Of a stretch of 64,000 bases of DNA, positions 27,282-38,061 are shown one piece after another. The translations under genes and the position numbers were made by a program. The DNA lies in the NCBI RefSeq assembly GCF_002238045.1, contig NZ_NBYO01000001.1, forward strand, positions 310,001 through 374,000. Reading direction: 5' to 3'. Each line of letters begins with the position of its first letter. The stretch's first letter is position 1. The notes below the pieces were generated by a model. It worked only from the letters and a program-made list of their open reading frames with translations. It searched no databases and had not been told where the DNA came from. The stretch is from Notoacmeibacter marinus. Its GTDB lineage: Bacteria; Pseudomonadota; Alphaproteobacteria; Rhizobiales; Rhizobiaceae.

Positions 27282-28952
27282 ATGAGTCTGCCCGCGCTGA
27301 CCGAAGAAGAATTATCCGCCGACTTCCGCCAGGAAGCAGCGGTCAGCAAGGCCTGGCCATTCGAGGAAGCGCGCAAGATCATCAAGCGCTACGCGAAGGG
27401 CGAGTACCCGGAAAACGGTGTTCTCTTCGAGACGGGCTACGGTCCATCCGGCCTGCCGCATATCGGTACATTCGGCGAAGTGGCGCGTACATCGATGGTC
27501 CGCCATGCCTTCCGCGTTCTGACGAGCGACGAGGTGCCAACCCATCTGATCTGCTTTTCCGACGATATGGACGGCATGAGGAAGGTGGCGGAGAATGTGC
27601 CGGACCCGCAGGCACTGATGCCGCATCTGCAGAAGCCCCTCACCGAAGTGCCGGACCCTTTTTGCGGCGGGCATGACAGTTTTGGCGCGCACAACAACGC
27701 CAAGCTGCGCAGCTTTCTTGACCAGTTCGGCTTCGATTACGAGTTCGCCTCGGCGACCGAATTCTACAAGTCCGGGCGTTTCGACGAGGCTCTGCGCGAG
27801 GCCGCCCGGCAGTATCGCAAGATCATGGACGTCATGTTGCCGACCCTCGGAGAGGAGCGGCAGGCGACCTATAGCCCCTTTCTACCCATCGATCCGAAGA
27901 GCGGGCGCGTCCTCTACGTGCCGATGAAGCATGTCGACCCCGAGGCGGGGACAATTACCTTCGACGATGAGAATGGCGAAGAAATGACCCTTCCGATCAC
28001 CGGCGGCCACGTGAAGCTGCAATGGAAGCCCGACTTCGGTATGCGCTGGGCGGCGCTGGGCGTGGATTTCGAAATGTTCGGCAAGGACCACCAGACCAAT
28101 GCGGTGGTCTATGACAAGATCTGTCGCATTCTCGGCGGTCGGGCGCCGGAGCATTTCGTCTACGAGCTGTTCCTCGACGACAAGGGCGAGAAGATCAGCA
28201 AGTCGAAGGGCAACGGCATTTCGATCGACGAATGGCTGGCCTACGCCCCGACCGAGAGCCTGGCGCTCTACATGTTCAGCAAGCCGCGCACCGCCAAGCG
28301 CCTCCATTTCGATGTCATCCCACGGGCGGTCGACGAGTATTACCAGTTTCTCGCGGCCTATGGCCGGCAAGACGCCAAGCAGCGGCTGGCGAACCCGGTC
28401 TACCACATCCATGCGGGCAAGGTGCCGGTGGTCGAACTGCCGATTGCCTTCTCCATGCTGCTTAATCTGGTTTCGGCTTCCAACGCCGAGAACAGAGATG
28501 TGATGTGGGGCTTCATATCGGCCTACGCGCCGGGGACGAGTGCTGAAACCCATCCTGATCTGGATCGGCTCGTCGGATTCGCGTTGCGCTACTACGAGGA
28601 CTTCGTCAGGCCGGCCAAGAAGTTCCGGGAACCGGACGCAATCGAGCGCGATGCGCTGGAGCAGTTGCAGGCCAGCCTGCGCGGCCAGCCGGACCATGCC
28701 GATGGCGCCATGCTTCAGGACGCGGCGCTGGACGTGGCGCGCGGCATCGAGCGCTACCAGGATCACAACAAAAAGAGCCCGAGCGGCGGCCCGGGCGTCT
28801 CGGTGGCGTTCTTCCAGATGCTCTATGAAGTGCTGCTCGGACAGGAGAAGGGGCCACGCTTCGGTTCATTCGTCGCCCTTTACGGAACGGAACGGACGGC
28901 CAAGCTGATCGATCAAGCGCTGGATGGCGAACTGACCGGGCCCGAAACCTGA
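27282..28952 (+). CDS. lysK: class I lysyl-tRNA synthetase
   Basis: This 556-residue enzyme charges tRNA-Lys. It has the class I signature HIGT at residues 60-63 and KISKS at 304-308, the features that separate the archaeal-type LysRS-I, used by many alphaproteobacteria, from the class II form. The C-terminal half is helical, as in this class. ATG 27282 follows GAGAG; the TTG at 27255 is an unlikely alternative. The stop is 2 bases from the convergent PHA-system gene. Confidence 0.96.
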   Translation: MSLPALTEEELSADFRQEAAVSKAWPFEEARKIIKRYAKGEYPENGVLFETGYGPSGLPHIGTFGEVARTSMVRHAFRVLTSDEVPTHLICFSDDMDGMRKVAENVPDPQALMPHLQKPLTEVPDPFCGGHDSFGAHNNAKLRSFLDQFGFDYEFASATEFYKSGRFDEALREAARQYRKIMDVMLPTLGEERQATYSPFLPIDPKSGRVLYVPMKHVDPEAGTITFDDENGEEMTLPITGGHVKLQWKPDFGMRWAALGVDFEMFGKDHQTNAVVYDKICRILGGRAPEHFVYELFLDDKGEKISKSKGNGISIDEWLAYAPTESLALYMFSKPRTAKRLHFDVIPRAVDEYYQFLAAYGRQDAKQRLANPVYHIHAGKVPVVELPIAFSMLLNLVSASNAENRDVMWGFISAYAPGTSAETHPDLDRLVGFALRYYEDFVRPAKKFREPDAIERDALEQLQASLRGQPDHADGAMLQDAALDVARGIERYQDHNKKSPSGGPGVSVAFFQMLYEVLLGQEKGPRFGSFVALYGTERTAKLIDQALDGELTGPET

Positions 28953-28954
28953 GG

Positions 28955-29263
28955 CTATTTCTTCTCAAGAAGAAGGGTCGTATCTTTCTTGAGCTTTCCA
29001 AGAATCTTGTCCGCCATGCCGGCCAGGAGCATCGGCAGGCGGACCTCGATCCGCACATCCTCTTCACGCACCTCGATCTCGCCGGTGACGTTCTGGCCCA
29101 AGGCCTTGGCGTCGAAATGGCAGGTATCGGCTTCCCAACGGCTGTTCAGGGCAATTCCCATACCGATATCGCCGGCGTAGCGGTCGAACCCGCCCTTGAT
29201 ACGCGACAGAGCCTCTTCCTTTGAGAGGTCGTGGGAAAGAGTCATGCTGACAGGCTTGGCCAT
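28955..29263 (-). CDS. polyhydroxyalkanoic-acid-system family protein
   Basis: This 102-residue protein matches the PHA_gran_rgn family. It has a beta-alpha start (MAKPVSMTLSHDLSKEEALS), then RIKGGFDRYAGDIGMGI, alternating strands (EADTCHFDAKALGQNVTGEI), and a C-terminal helix ending in basic LLLEKK. The family is linked to polyhydroxyalkanoate granules in some bacteria by genomic context, but no PHA genes are in this window. ATG 29263 was chosen over the longer frame. Confidence 0.85.
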   Translation of the reverse strand: MAKPVSMTLSHDLSKEEALSRIKGGFDRYAGDIGMGIALNSRWEADTCHFDAKALGQNVTGEIEVREEDVRIEVRLPMLLAGMADKILGKLKKDTTLLLEKK

Positions 29264-29339
29264 ATGGTAGAGCGCTCCGCGGTTTGATGTCTCGGCGGCC
29301 AACGCCGCCCCAAGCCATGCATATGGGTGGTTTTTGCGA

Positions 29340-30365
29340 TTATTGAAAGGTTTCCTGCACATCCGGTTTCATGGTTCCGGTCAAATCATTCGCGGTGCCG
29401 GTCGCTTCCCTTTGGGTCAGACCGGACGGCGGCAGGATGGTCGCGACGGGATAAGTCCATTGCGGCGTCGGAAGCGTGGCGACCTGATCGCGTCTATCGA
29501 CTTCATCGCTGCACCCACCCTTTCCTTCCGCCGCGCAGCTATCTTCTGGCGACCAGCCGCCCAGTCCGAACAGGCCGAGCCCCTTGCTGCGCGCCTTCTC
29601 GCTCAAGCCAGGCAGATCGGAGCTTACCTCACGGCCCGTGTGCGTTCCGTCCTCACTGGACGCGTTCGTTCCATCTTCGCCGCTGGACGGTATCGCCCAG
29701 CCATTGGCAACGAGCCATGTCGCCACGTCCTCGCCGGCGAGCAGGCATTTGGTGCGGACAATCTCATCGGGTGAGCGCTGCGTGATAGCGGCGTTCTTCT
29801 GCTCGGGCGGTAAAAAGCAGGTCACGGCACGCGCACGCACCCACCGCCGAACGGAGGCGCGCGCGATCACGCCGCACCGGACTTTGCTATCGCCACAGCG
29901 ATCTTCAACCGCTGGAGCAAGCACGCCATCGATCGACAATGTATAGTCTTCCGCTATTAGGCGATCTGCGGCAACGATCTTGGGTCGGAACAGACGGCGC
30001 CAGATCCAGTTGTCGGCAGCCGTTCGCATGGAAGCCCGCCCTTGCTCGAAGGACTGCCGATCCGCAGGCCTCGCCAAGGACGATAGCGGCTTGCGCGAGG
30101 GCCCGCGCCGAAACTCCGACACATTCAGATCGGGAGATATCCATCCTGGCGCAATACGGCGAACCGTCTTCCCGGTAACTGGATGCGGCAGCTCGGTATC
30201 GGTCGACGTCGGACCGGGTGTCAACGCATCATCCGCCCGGACCTGCGGGCCAATCATGATGATGATCGAAAGCGCCAAGGTCGCCAAAGCGAAGCATCCT
30301 GACGCTGAACGGGAAAACCCTACGCCGCGGCTTACTGGCTGGCCCAAAGAATACGCGCAACCCAT
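29340..30365 (-). CDS. exported SNase-like (thermonuclease fold) protein
   Basis: This 341-residue protein has a long N-terminal signal region (hydrophobic CFALATLALSIIIMIG, cleavage near VRADD, about residue 45). Residues about 135-275 fit a divergent thermonuclease/SNase domain: LSIDGVLAPAVEDRCGD, RCGVIARASVRRWVRARAVT, the ACL segment LLAGEDVATWLVANGWAI, and EKARSKGLGLFGLGGW. The catalytic Arg/Glu set is not clearly complete. The tail is Pro/Thr-rich and low in complexity. The start codon overlaps the 3' end of the S24 regulator by 34 bases, so translation is likely coupled. Confidence 0.7.
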   Translation of the reverse strand: MGCAYSLGQPVSRGVGFSRSASGCFALATLALSIIIMIGPQVRADDALTPGPTSTDTELPHPVTGKTVRRIAPGWISPDLNVSEFRRGPSRKPLSSLARPADRQSFEQGRASMRTAADNWIWRRLFRPKIVAADRLIAEDYTLSIDGVLAPAVEDRCGDSKVRCGVIARASVRRWVRARAVTCFLPPEQKNAAITQRSPDEIVRTKCLLAGEDVATWLVANGWAIPSSGEDGTNASSEDGTHTGREVSSDLPGLSEKARSKGLGLFGLGGWSPEDSCAAEGKGGCSDEVDRRDQVATLPTPQWTYPVATILPPSGLTQREATGTANDLTGTMKPDVQETFQ

Positions 30366-31000
30366 TCGATCTCGTCCATTGCGAAGGTTCGCGGCGGATG
30401 ATCGGGGTTGAACGAGCAGAGGTCAATGCTGTCTTCGGCATGCTTGTCGAGGACCTTGGCCATCACCTCGCCGGCGCGGGTTCTAGCAACCACACGGTCG
30501 CCATTATGCAGCTTAGCGCTTGGCGAGAGGATCAGGCGATCGCCGTCCCGATAAACCGGCTCCATGCTGTTGCCGTGGACCTGAAGCGCCCAGTAGGTCT
30601 CACCGCGATTGGCAGGAAAGGCAATCGTGTCGAGTCCTTCGCCCGAAGGATAGCCGGCATCGTCAAACCAGCCTCCGGGACCCGCTTCGGCAAAACCGAG
30701 GAGCGGAATTTCGAAATGGGACTGTTCCTGATCTGAAAAACCGTTTTCCGTTTTCCGCTGTTGATCCAGCGAAACGAAATTGGCAAAGTCGAAGATGCTT
30801 CGACCGGTTGCGTTGAGGACTTTGAAGATAGATTCAGTGGACGGCCAGCGATTGCGTCCGTCTTTGCTGACTCGCTTGCTCGGATTGAACGTCGTCGGAT
30901 CCAATCCCGCACGACGCGCAAGCGCCGATGGGCTAAGGCCCGCCTCAGCCGCCAGTTGGTCCAGCGCTCGCCATACACTCGTGTGCGTCGTCACTCGCAT
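30332..31000 (-). CDS. HTH regulator with S24 (LexA/CI-type) peptidase domain
   Basis: This 222-residue repressor-like protein has an N-terminal helix-turn-helix (AGLSPSALARRAGLDPTTFN, about 20-45), a linker, and a C-terminal S24 serine protease domain with HGNSMEPVYRDGD (catalytic Ser) and the catalytic Lys in GEVMAKVL. Such proteins can self-cleave under DNA stress or act as phage-type repressors. Here the neighbours are not phage genes. ATG 31000 is used; the frame upstream runs through a TATAAT box. An inverted repeat at 31015-31030 may be its own operator. Confidence 0.88.
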   Translation of the reverse strand: MRVTTHTSVWRALDQLAAEAGLSPSALARRAGLDPTTFNPSKRVSKDGRNRWPSTESIFKVLNATGRSIFDFANFVSLDQQRKTENGFSDQEQSHFEIPLLGFAEAGPGGWFDDAGYPSGEGLDTIAFPANRGETYWALQVHGNSMEPVYRDGDRLILSPSAKLHNGDRVVARTRAGEVMAKVLDKHAEDSIDLCSFNPDHPPRTFAMDEIEWVARILWASQ

Positions 31001-31009
31001 AACCTGCCA

Positions 31010-31030
31010 ATTATACAACCTGTGCGTTGT
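31010..31030 (-). promoter_or_regulatory. promoter with overlapping inverted repeat for the S24 regulator
   Basis: A perfect TATAAT (31015-31010, minus strand) adjoins ACAAC N6 GTTGT (31015-31030). The start ATG is only about 10 bases downstream, so the transcript would be almost leaderless. The repeat is well placed for autorepression. No good -35 was found at 17 bases. Confidence 0.45.
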
Positions 31031-31093
31031 GTAGGTTGCATCTAGTCAACTGTCCATAGTGTTTATGTGATATCAGACATCGGTAGAATTTGA

Positions 31094-31708
31094 TTATTGC
31101 GCGGTATAGGGTTTGCGGCCCGTCATCAAAGCGCTTTCCAGATATTCGATCCTGTCCTGACCGAAAAACAATTCGCCGTTCAGCGCATATGTCGGAACAC
31201 CTTGAACACCGATAGCGACAGCCTGTTCGGAGTTGTCCTGTCGCTGCCTTGCGACCACATCCGAACCGGCCTCCTGTATTATCTTGTCCTGCGGCAGATC
31301 ACACGTTGCGAGGATTTGCCGAAGGACCGCTTCATCGGCGATGTTCTGATCGCGTGTCCATAGCGACCTGAACGTCTCGAGCATGAAATTGCGCGGATCA
31401 AAGTCGCTTTGGCACAAGGCGATGACGATTCGGTCGGCGAGCGAAGGATCGGTCGGAAAAGAGGCCGGCTGCGGCTGGATCGGCACGTCTCGCATTTCGG
31501 CAATACGCTGCAATTCGACCAGACGATAACGCTTTCTCGCCTCAGACCGTTTGGCCAGTGGAAGGACGCCCGCCGCCGGAAACACGATCCCAAGATCGAC
31601 CGGCAGGAAGCGCAACGTAGCCTTCTGGCGATCGGCGACCGTGCAAAGCGTTTCGTGGCCTAGATAGCTGAACGGCGAAATGGACGAGAAATAATAGTCG
31701 ACAATCAT
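31094..31708 (-). CDS. 2-hydroxychromene-2-carboxylate isomerase family (DsbA fold)
   Basis: This 204-residue thioredoxin-fold protein of the HCCA isomerase/kappa-GST group opens with VDYYFSSISPFSYLGHETL, where the Ser-Pro replaces the CXXC of DsbA, as in NahD-type enzymes. The C-terminal GVQGVPTYALNGELFFGQDR is the cis-Pro region typical of the family. The family isomerises aromatic-degradation intermediates using glutathione, but no such pathway is nearby, so the substrate is open. ATG 31708 is used. Confidence 0.9.
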   Translation of the reverse strand: MIVDYYFSSISPFSYLGHETLCTVADRQKATLRFLPVDLGIVFPAAGVLPLAKRSEARKRYRLVELQRIAEMRDVPIQPQPASFPTDPSLADRIVIALCQSDFDPRNFMLETFRSLWTRDQNIADEAVLRQILATCDLPQDKIIQEAGSDVVARQRQDNSEQAVAIGVQGVPTYALNGELFFGQDRIEYLESALMTGRKPYTAQ

Positions 31709-31760
31709 ACTCAAGAGCAGCGAACTCCCGCGACCTCGGTTTAAATCGGTTCATACCTTA

Positions 31761-31783
31761 GAACATTTGTTAATCGAATGTTC
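31761..31783. repeat. inverted repeat upstream of the isomerase gene
   Basis: GAACATT (31761-31767), 9 bases, AATGTTC (31777-31783). It lies about 55 bases before the isomerase start and could be an operator for an unidentified regulator. Confidence 0.4.
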
Positions 31784-31842
31784 AATCGGATCGGACGGTT
31801 CCTTTGTTACAGCCGCTGTCTAAAAGGCGCGGCGTTCCATGA

Positions 31843-31873
31843 AAAAGCCCCGTCACCGAAGTGACGGGGCTTT
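31843..31873 (-). terminator. bidirectional terminator after the fad operon
   Basis: AAAGCCCCGTCAC pairs with GTGACGGGGCTTT around a 4-base loop. On the minus strand it ends in TTTTTC. It closes the beta-oxidation operon and would also serve plus-strand transcripts. Confidence 0.9.
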
Positions 31874-31900
31874 CGATGCCAACCGGTGCGAAGAGGTCGC

Positions 31901-34114
31901 TCAGGCAGCTTTCCTGCCGACCGGGAACCGTTCGTAAAAGCTCTGGTCTTTCGACGCCATATCGCGCAGCAGTTCCGGCACGGCGAACTGTTCGCCATAT
32001 TCGGCCTTCAGCGCGTCGGCGCGTTCGACGAAGACCTTCGCACCAAATCCGTCGATGTAGGAAAGCGCCCCGCCCGAATAGGGTGCAAAGCCGAAGGCCA
32101 GGATCGAGCCGACATCGGCCTCACGCGGATCTTCTACAATACCCTCTTCCATCACACGCGCCGCCTCGATGGCGATGGTGAAGAGAAAGCGTTCTTCCAG
32201 CGTCTCGACATCCAGCGAATCCGCTGCCGTCTGATCGAACATCTCTTTCAGGCCAGGCCAAAGATGCTTCTTGGCCGGCTTTTCCGGATAGTCGTAAAAG
32301 CCCTTGCCCGCCTTGCGGCCAAGCCGGCCCTTCTCGACCAGTTCGTCGACCATCTTCATGTGACGCTGATCGATGGCGTCGTCGCCGAGATCGCGTGCGG
32401 TCTGACGCATGATCTTCTGCGACAGATCGATGGCCGTTTCGTCGTTGAGCGCCAAGGGACCGACCGGCATGCCGGCCATCTTCGCCGCATTCTCGATCAT
32501 CGCCGGCGGAACGCCCTCGACGAGCATATTGTAGGCCTCGGAAATGTAACGCAGCACGCAGCGATTGACGTAGAAGCCGCGCGTATCGTTGACAACGATC
32601 GGAGTCTTGCCGATGGCGCGAACGTAATCGATGGCGGTCGCCAGCGCCTTCTCGCCCGTCTTTTCGCCAAGGATGATCTCGACGAGCATCATCTTGTCGA
32701 CCGGCGAGAAGAAGTGGATGCCGATGAACTGATCGGGCTTCTTCGAATTCTGCGCCAGCGACGAGATCGGGATGGTCGAGGTGTTGGACGCGAAGATCGT
32801 GCCGTCCGGGATCACCGCTTCGGCGCTCTCGGTCGCCGCCTTCTTGACGCCGCTATCCTCGAAGACCGCCTCGACGACCAGGTCGCAGCCCTCGAGATCG
32901 GCGTAATCGGCCGTCGTCGTGATCCGCGACAGAATCTCTTCCTTGTCCGCTTCGGTCGCGCGACGCTTCTTGATGCGGCCATCCATGATGCCGGCTGCAT
33001 GCTGACGGCCCTTCTCCGCGCTTTCCGCGTCACGGTCCAGCAGGACGACATCGATGCCGGCCTTCGCGGTCACATAGCCGATGCCCGCGCCCATGAAGCC
33101 GCCACCGCCAAGGACGCCGATTTTCTTGAACTTGCTCTTTTCCACCCCATCGGGACGGCGCGCACCCTTGTTCAGCTCCTGCAGGCTGATGAAGAGCGAG
33201 CGGACCATCATGGCCGCTTCGGTCGTCCGCAGAATTTCGGTGAAGTAGCGCTGCTCGATGGTGAGGCCCGTATCGATCGGCACCTGAAGCCCTTCGAAAA
33301 CGCATTTCAGGATCGCTTCGGCGGCCGGATAATTGCCGTAGGTCTGCTTGCGCAGGATGGCGATCGCCGGCGGCCAGAGCTGGCTGCCCGCACCGGAATA
33401 GACGGGCGTGCCCGGCGCACGGAACTTCTTCTTGTCCCACGGCGCTTCGGGATCGACCTCACCGGCCTTCAGCTTGGCCTTGGCCGCATCGACCAGATCG
33501 TCCGCCGCCACGACCTCATGGATCAGACCGGTCTTCTGCGCCTTGGACGCATCCATCGGCGAGCCGGTCGTCATGAATTTCAGTGCTTCCTGCGTGTCGA
33601 TCAGGCGCGGAACACGTTGCGTGCCGCCGGCGCCGGGGAAGATGCCGACCTTCACTTCCGGCAGGGCGATCTTCACCTTCTCGCTGTCGGCGGCGATCCG
33701 GTAGTGGCAGGAGAGCGCCAGTTCCGTCGCGCCGCCCATGCAGGTGCCGTTGATCGCAGCGACCCATGGCTTGCCATTGGTTTCGATCTTCCGCCAGAGC
33801 CAGGACATCCGGCCCGCGCCTTCGAAGAGTTCCTTCATGCCCTCTTCGGTCGGGTTGTCCTTCAACTCCTGAATGCGCTCCATGCGGCCGTTCAGCATGG
33901 AAAGGTCCGCGCCGCCGGAGAAAGAACCTTTCTTGCCGGAGGTGAAGACGACGCCCTTGACGGCCTCGTCGCCTCTCGTCGCGTCGCAGATCGCCTCGAT
34001 CTCGTCCATCACCTCTTCGGTAAAGACGTTCATGGATTTGTCGGGCATGTCCCAGGTCACGAGCACGATGCCGTCATTGTCGGTTTCGACGGTGAAGTTC
34101 TTGTAGTCAGCCAT
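31901..34114 (-). CDS. fadJ: trifunctional beta-oxidation protein (FadJ/FadB-type hydratase/3-hydroxyacyl-CoA dehydrogenase)
   Basis: This 737-residue protein catalyses enoyl-CoA hydration and 3-hydroxyacyl-CoA oxidation. The N-terminal crotonase domain has the oxyanion-hole segments [14 protein letters not shown] and [21 protein letters not shown]. The dehydrogenase half starts near residue 325 with [15 protein letters not shown] (NAD site), followed by the catalytic His in [12 protein letters not shown] and two C-terminal helical domains. It ends the operon with thiolase 24 bases upstream. The symbol fadJ rather than fadB is a family-level choice. Confidence 0.93.
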   Translation of the reverse strand: MADYKNFTVETDNDGIVLVTWDMPDKSMNVFTEEVMDEIEAICDATRGDEAVKGVVFTSGKKGSFSGGADLSMLNGRMERIQELKDNPTEEGMKELFEGAGRMSWLWRKIETNGKPWVAAINGTCMGGATELALSCHYRIAADSEKVKIALPEVKVGIFPGAGGTQRVPRLIDTQEALKFMTTGSPMDASKAQKTGLIHEVVAADDLVDAAKAKLKAGEVDPEAPWDKKKFRAPGTPVYSGAGSQLWPPAIAILRKQTYGNYPAAEAILKCVFEGLQVPIDTGLTIEQRYFTEILRTTEAAMMVRSLFISLQELNKGARRPDGVEKSKFKKIGVLGGGGFMGAGIGYVTAKAGIDVVLLDRDAESAEKGRQHAAGIMDGRIKKRRATEADKEEILSRITTTADYADLEGCDLVVEAVFEDSGVKKAATESAEAVIPDGTIFASNTSTIPISSLAQNSKKPDQFIGIHFFSPVDKMMLVEIILGEKTGEKALATAIDYVRAIGKTPIVVNDTRGFYVNRCVLRYISEAYNMLVEGVPPAMIENAAKMAGMPVGPLALNDETAIDLSQKIMRQTARDLGDDAIDQRHMKMVDELVEKGRLGRKAGKGFYDYPEKPAKKHLWPGLKEMFDQTAADSLDVETLEERFLFTIAIEAARVMEEGIVEDPREADVGSILAFGFAPYSGGALSYIDGFGAKVFVERADALKAEYGEQFAVPELLRDMASKDQSFYERFPVGRKAA

Positions 34115-34138
34115 TGTTCCTGTCTCCTCCGTCTTCGC

Positions 34139-35347
34139 TCAAACGCGCTCGATGATGGTGGCCGTGCCCATGCCGGCGCCGATGCACAGCGTGCAAAGGC
34201 CGACATTGACGTCGCGGCGTTCCATCTCGTCGAGCAGCGTGCCCAGGATCATCGCGCCGGTCGCGCCGAGCGGATGGCCCATCGCGATCGCGCCGCCATT
34301 GACGTTCATCTTGTCGTGATCGATGTCGAAGGCCTGCATGTAACGCAGCACGACCGCCGCGAAGGCCTCGTTCAGTTCGAACAGGTCGATATCCGACAAT
34401 TCCATGCCGGCGCGCTTCAGCAGCTTCTCGGTGACGTCGACCGGGCCGGTCAGCATCAGCGCCGGATCGGAGCCGACATTTGTGAAGGCGCGGATGCGGG
34501 CGCGAGGCTTCATACCCATCGCCTTGCCGGCGTCGTCCGAGCCGAGCAGCACGACTGCCGCGCCATCGACGATGCCCGACGAATTGCCGGCATGGTGGAC
34601 GTGATTGACCGCCTCGATTTCCGGGTGCGCCTGAATGCCGACGGCATCGAAGCCGCCCATTTCGCCCGGCATCACGAAGGACGGGTTGAGGGAGGCAAGC
34701 GACTGCATGTCGGTGCTCGGACGCATATGTTCGTCATGGTCGAGAATCGTCAGGCCGTTCTGGTCCTTGACGGCAACAACGGATTTGTCGAAACGGCCAT
34801 CCTTCCAGGCCGCTTCGGCGCGCTTCTGGCTCTCGACGGCGTAAGCGTCGACATCGTCGCGGGAAAAACCGTACTTCGTGGCGATCAGATCGGCCGATAC
34901 GCCCTGCGGCATGAAATAGGCCGGCAGGCCGACCGACGGATCGAAGATCCACGCGCCGCCGCTCATGCCCATGCCGACGCGGCTCATGCTTTCCACGCCG
35001 CCGGCAACGACGATGTCGTCCGAGCCCGCGGCGATCTTGCCCGCACCGAGATTGACGGCATCAAGGCCAGACGCGCAGAAACGCGAAATCTGGACGCCAG
35101 GGGCAGCGAAATCGTAACCCGCTTCGAACGCTGCGGCGCGGGGAATGACACCGCCAGCTTCACCGACCGGATCGACGCAACCGAAAATGATGTCGTCGAC
35201 CTTGGACGTGTCCAGACCGTTGCGGTCTCGGACCTCTTCGAGCACATGGCTGGCAAGCCGAACGGAGGGCACTTCGTGCAGCGATCCATCCTTCTTGCCG
35301 CGTCCGCGCGGGGTTCGCACAGCGTCGTAAATATAGGCGTCAGCCAT
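34139..35347 (-). CDS. fadA: acetyl-CoA C-acyltransferase (thiolase)
   Basis: This 402-residue thiolase has the nucleophilic Cys in [12 protein letters not shown] (about residue 90), the His motif [15 protein letters not shown] and the second Cys in CIGAGMGTA. It cleaves 3-ketoacyl-CoA in the last step of beta-oxidation and forms the likely partner of the FadJ-type protein directly downstream. fadA/fadI-type naming is by context. Confidence 0.93.
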   Translation of the reverse strand: MADAYIYDAVRTPRGRGKKDGSLHEVPSVRLASHVLEEVRDRNGLDTSKVDDIIFGCVDPVGEAGGVIPRAAAFEAGYDFAAPGVQISRFCASGLDAVNLGAGKIAAGSDDIVVAGGVESMSRVGMGMSGGAWIFDPSVGLPAYFMPQGVSADLIATKYGFSRDDVDAYAVESQKRAEAAWKDGRFDKSVVAVKDQNGLTILDHDEHMRPSTDMQSLASLNPSFVMPGEMGGFDAVGIQAHPEIEAVNHVHHAGNSSGIVDGAAVVLLGSDDAGKAMGMKPRARIRAFTNVGSDPALMLTGPVDVTEKLLKRAGMELSDIDLFELNEAFAAVVLRYMQAFDIDHDKMNVNGGAIAMGHPLGATGAMILGTLLDEMERRDVNVGLCTLCIGAGMGTATIIERV

Positions 35348-35451
35348 TCGTTCTCTCCCTGTCTACGCCTCGGCTATACAGGCCTGTCGGCGCGTTCCCT
35401 TCGCGACGATCCGGCTCAGGACCGCCGAATTTCGTTTGCCGTCGGCCGCGT

Positions 35452-36093
35452 TTACGGCTCCAAAGCGCGCGGCATGAGCGCTTCGGGCGGCCGGAACCCA
35501 TCCAGCTTCTTGATGCGATCGACCCAAGCGACGACGTTCGGATAATCGCCGAGATCGACGCCGATCTCGTCCGGCCAGTTGAAGTAGCCGAAGCAGGCAA
35601 GGTCGGCGATGGTCGGCCGGTCGGCGGCCAGCCAGTCGCGACCTTCGAGCCGGTGGTTCAGAATATCCAATGCCGCAACAAACCGGCCATGGAGGAACTG
35701 GACCACTTCGGTCTCGCCCGTTTTCTTCAGATGTCGCAGAAAGCGCAGCGGTCCGCCCTGTCCCGAGACCTTCTGGCTATCGAAGAGCAGCCAGCGCATC
35801 ACTTCGTATTCCTCGGCTTCGGTTTCGTGGCCGAAGGTGCCGAAGTGACGGGATAGATAGGCCAGGATCGCGCCGGACTGCGTCAGGGTGAGATCGCCAT
35901 CGCCCCGATGGTGGATCAGAACGGGTACCTCACCCATGACGTTGGTGTCTTCGCGCCAATCGGCCTGGCGCGTTTCGCCATCGAAAAACGCGACCTTGAG
36001 CGGCTCCCAGTCCGCCTTGTTCAGCGCCAGCATCAGCGCTGCCTTATAGGCGTTCCCGCTCTCGTAAAAGCAGTGGAGTGTGAATTCGCTCAT
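35452..36093 (-). CDS. glutathione S-transferase family protein
   Basis: This 213-residue GST has the N-terminal thioredoxin fold (LHCFYESGNAYKAALML, with the glutathione-binding VPVLIHHRGDGDLTLTQSGAI) and the all-helical C-terminal domain (RDWLAADRPTIADLACFGYF). It sits between the acyl-CoA dehydrogenase and thiolase genes on the same strand, so it is probably part of the fatty-acid operon. Its substrate is unknown. Confidence 0.92.
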   Translation of the reverse strand: MSEFTLHCFYESGNAYKAALMLALNKADWEPLKVAFFDGETRQADWREDTNVMGEVPVLIHHRGDGDLTLTQSGAILAYLSRHFGTFGHETEAEEYEVMRWLLFDSQKVSGQGGPLRFLRHLKKTGETEVVQFLHGRFVAALDILNHRLEGRDWLAADRPTIADLACFGYFNWPDEIGVDLGDYPNVVAWVDRIKKLDGFRPPEALMPRALEP

Positions 36094-36122
36094 AGGCCGG
36101 CTCCCGGCTCTTACTGCCTGGA

Positions 36123-37916
36123 TCAGAACGCTTCGACCGGCACCGCCATCATGGTTTCCGATCCGGTCTGGATGCGGGCGAGACGCGTCGCCGTCTCCGG
36201 CATCAGCCGTTCCATATAGAAGCGGGCGAACTGCATCTTGGCTTCGTAGAAGGCCTTATCGCCCTCGCCAGAGTCCAGCTTTTCCTTGGCGGCCTTGGCC
36301 ATGAGACCCCACATGTAGCCGATAGCGACGAGGCCGAAGAGATGCATGAAGTCAGTCGAGGCCGCACCGGCATCGTTCGGGTTCTTCATGCCGTTCTGCA
36401 TCAGCCACATGGACGCGGCCTGCATGTCGTTCATGCCCTTCTTGATGTGCTTGGTGAAGAGCGCGAGGTCCTCGTCGCCGCGATTGGCCTCGCAGAACTC
36501 ACCGACCTCCTCGAAGAAGGCCATAACTGGCTTGCCGTTTTTCATGCCGAGCTTGCGGCCGACCAGATCGAGCGCCTGGATGCCGTTCGCGCCCTCATAG
36601 ATCATGGCGATGCGCGCATCGCGCACATACTGGCTCATGCCCCATTCTTCGATATAGCCATGGCCGCCGTAAATCTGCTGGGCGTTGGTGGCGTTCTCAT
36701 AACCTTTGTCCGTGAAGACGCCCTTCAGAACCGGCGTCATCAGCGACAGAATGTCATCGGCGCTTTCGGCCTGCGGCGCGTCGCCCGAACGGTGGTGAAG
36801 ATCGGCTTTCAGCGCGCTCCACAACATCAGGGCGCGCGCACCCTCGTTGAAGGAACGCATGGTCAGCAGTGCACGGCGCACATCCGGATGCACGATGATC
36901 GGATCGGCCTTCTGGTCGGGCGCCTCGGCACCGGTCAGAGCACGGCCCTGCAGGCGTTCCTTGGCGTAGTTCGCCGCGTTCTGATAGGCGATTTCCGAAA
37001 TGGAAAGCCCCTGCAGGGCGACGCCGAGCCGCGCCTCGTTCATCATCGTGAACATGGCCTTGAGGCCCTTGTTCTCCTCGCCGACCAGCCAGCCAGTCGC
37101 CTCGTCGTAATTCATGACGCAGGTCGAGTTGCCGTGAATGCCCATCTTCTCTTCGAGCGAGCCGCAGGCCACGCCATTGCGCTCGCCAAGGCTGCCGTCC
37201 TCGCCGATGAAATATTTCGGCACCACGAAGAGCGAGATGCCCTTCACGCCCTCCGGCGCGCCCTCGATCCGGGCGATAACCAGGTGGATGATGTTGTCAG
37301 CCAGATCGTGTTCGCCGGCGGAGATGAAGATCTTCTGGCCGCTGATCTTGTAGCTGCCGTCGCCCTGTGGCACCGCCTTGGTGCGCAGCAGACCCAGATC
37401 AGTGCCGCAATGCGGCTCGGTCAGGTTCATGGTGCCGGTCCATTCGCCGGACGTCATCTTCGGCAGATAAGTCTGCTTCTGCTCTTCGGTGCCGTGAGCC
37501 AGCAGGGCCGCGATCGCACCCTGGGTCAGGCCCGGATACATCAGCAGCGCCATATTGGCCGAGGAGAAATATTCGCCGACAGCGCTATGGAGCGTGTAGG
37601 GCAGGTTCTGGCCGCCATATTCTTCCGGCACGGACAGGCCCATCCAGCCGGATTCGCGATATGCGTTAAAGGCACCCTTGAAAGCATCCGGCGTGGTCAC
37701 GGACGAATCCTCATGGCGCACGCAGCCTTCCTGGTCGCCGATCTGGTTGGTCGGCAGGATCACCTCTTCGGCCATGCGGCCAGCCTCGCCGAGGATCGCT
37801 TCGACCATATCGGGGTCGGCATCGGCGAAGCCCGGCAAATTGTTGTATTGGTGGAATTTCAAGACATCGTTGAGAACGAAAAGCGTATCTTTCACAGGGG
37901 CCTGATAGACCGGCAT
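36123..37916 (-). CDS. acyl-CoA dehydrogenase (long C-terminal-domain type)
   Basis: This 597-residue flavoprotein does the first step of beta-oxidation. Features are MTEPHCGTD-like substrate/FAD segment ([18 protein letters not shown]), the FAD-binding [14 protein letters not shown] and [18 protein letters not shown] with the catalytic Glu region, and an extra C-terminal domain that marks the approximately 600-residue group. ATG 37916 is chosen because GGAGG lies 8 bases upstream. The promoter contains a MerR-type palindrome. Confidence 0.94.
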   Translation of the reverse strand: MPVYQAPVKDTLFVLNDVLKFHQYNNLPGFADADPDMVEAILGEAGRMAEEVILPTNQIGDQEGCVRHEDSSVTTPDAFKGAFNAYRESGWMGLSVPEEYGGQNLPYTLHSAVGEYFSSANMALLMYPGLTQGAIAALLAHGTEEQKQTYLPKMTSGEWTGTMNLTEPHCGTDLGLLRTKAVPQGDGSYKISGQKIFISAGEHDLADNIIHLVIARIEGAPEGVKGISLFVVPKYFIGEDGSLGERNGVACGSLEEKMGIHGNSTCVMNYDEATGWLVGEENKGLKAMFTMMNEARLGVALQGLSISEIAYQNAANYAKERLQGRALTGAEAPDQKADPIIVHPDVRRALLTMRSFNEGARALMLWSALKADLHHRSGDAPQAESADDILSLMTPVLKGVFTDKGYENATNAQQIYGGHGYIEEWGMSQYVRDARIAMIYEGANGIQALDLVGRKLGMKNGKPVMAFFEEVGEFCEANRGDEDLALFTKHIKKGMNDMQAASMWLMQNGMKNPNDAGAASTDFMHLFGLVAIGYMWGLMAKAAKEKLDSGEGDKAFYEAKMQFARFYMERLMPETATRLARIQTGSETMMAVPVEAF

Positions 37917-37977
37917 CAACATCTCCTCCGAAACGAGACCCGCGGCCCCGTCGGCCGCAATGAGTGTGGCGCTCAAT

Positions 37978-38009
37978 ATCGTATTTTGACGTTTCCGTAA
38001 ACGTCAAAA
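37978..38009 (-). promoter_or_regulatory. acyl-CoA dehydrogenase promoter with MerR-type operator
   Basis: Minus strand: TTGACG (38007-38002), an 18-base spacer and TACGAT (37983-37978). The spacer and -35 form a near-perfect palindrome, TTTTGACGTTT, CCGT, AAACGTCAAAA (37984-38009). A palindrome filling a lengthened spacer is the classic MerR arrangement, and the sequence resembles FadP/LiuR boxes. The MerR gene is 111 bases upstream. Confidence 0.8.
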
Positions 38010-38061
38010 TTTCTGCAGACAGATTTTTTGCTATTGGCAGAAGTGGAGCATCGACAAGCAA

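Noticed and set aside
31886-35545. A 1219-codon open frame on the plus strand opposite the fad genes
   Set aside because: It is a codon-bias shadow of fadJ, fadA and the end of the GST gene on the minus strand. Its translation is His/Asp/Arg-rich without any domain.
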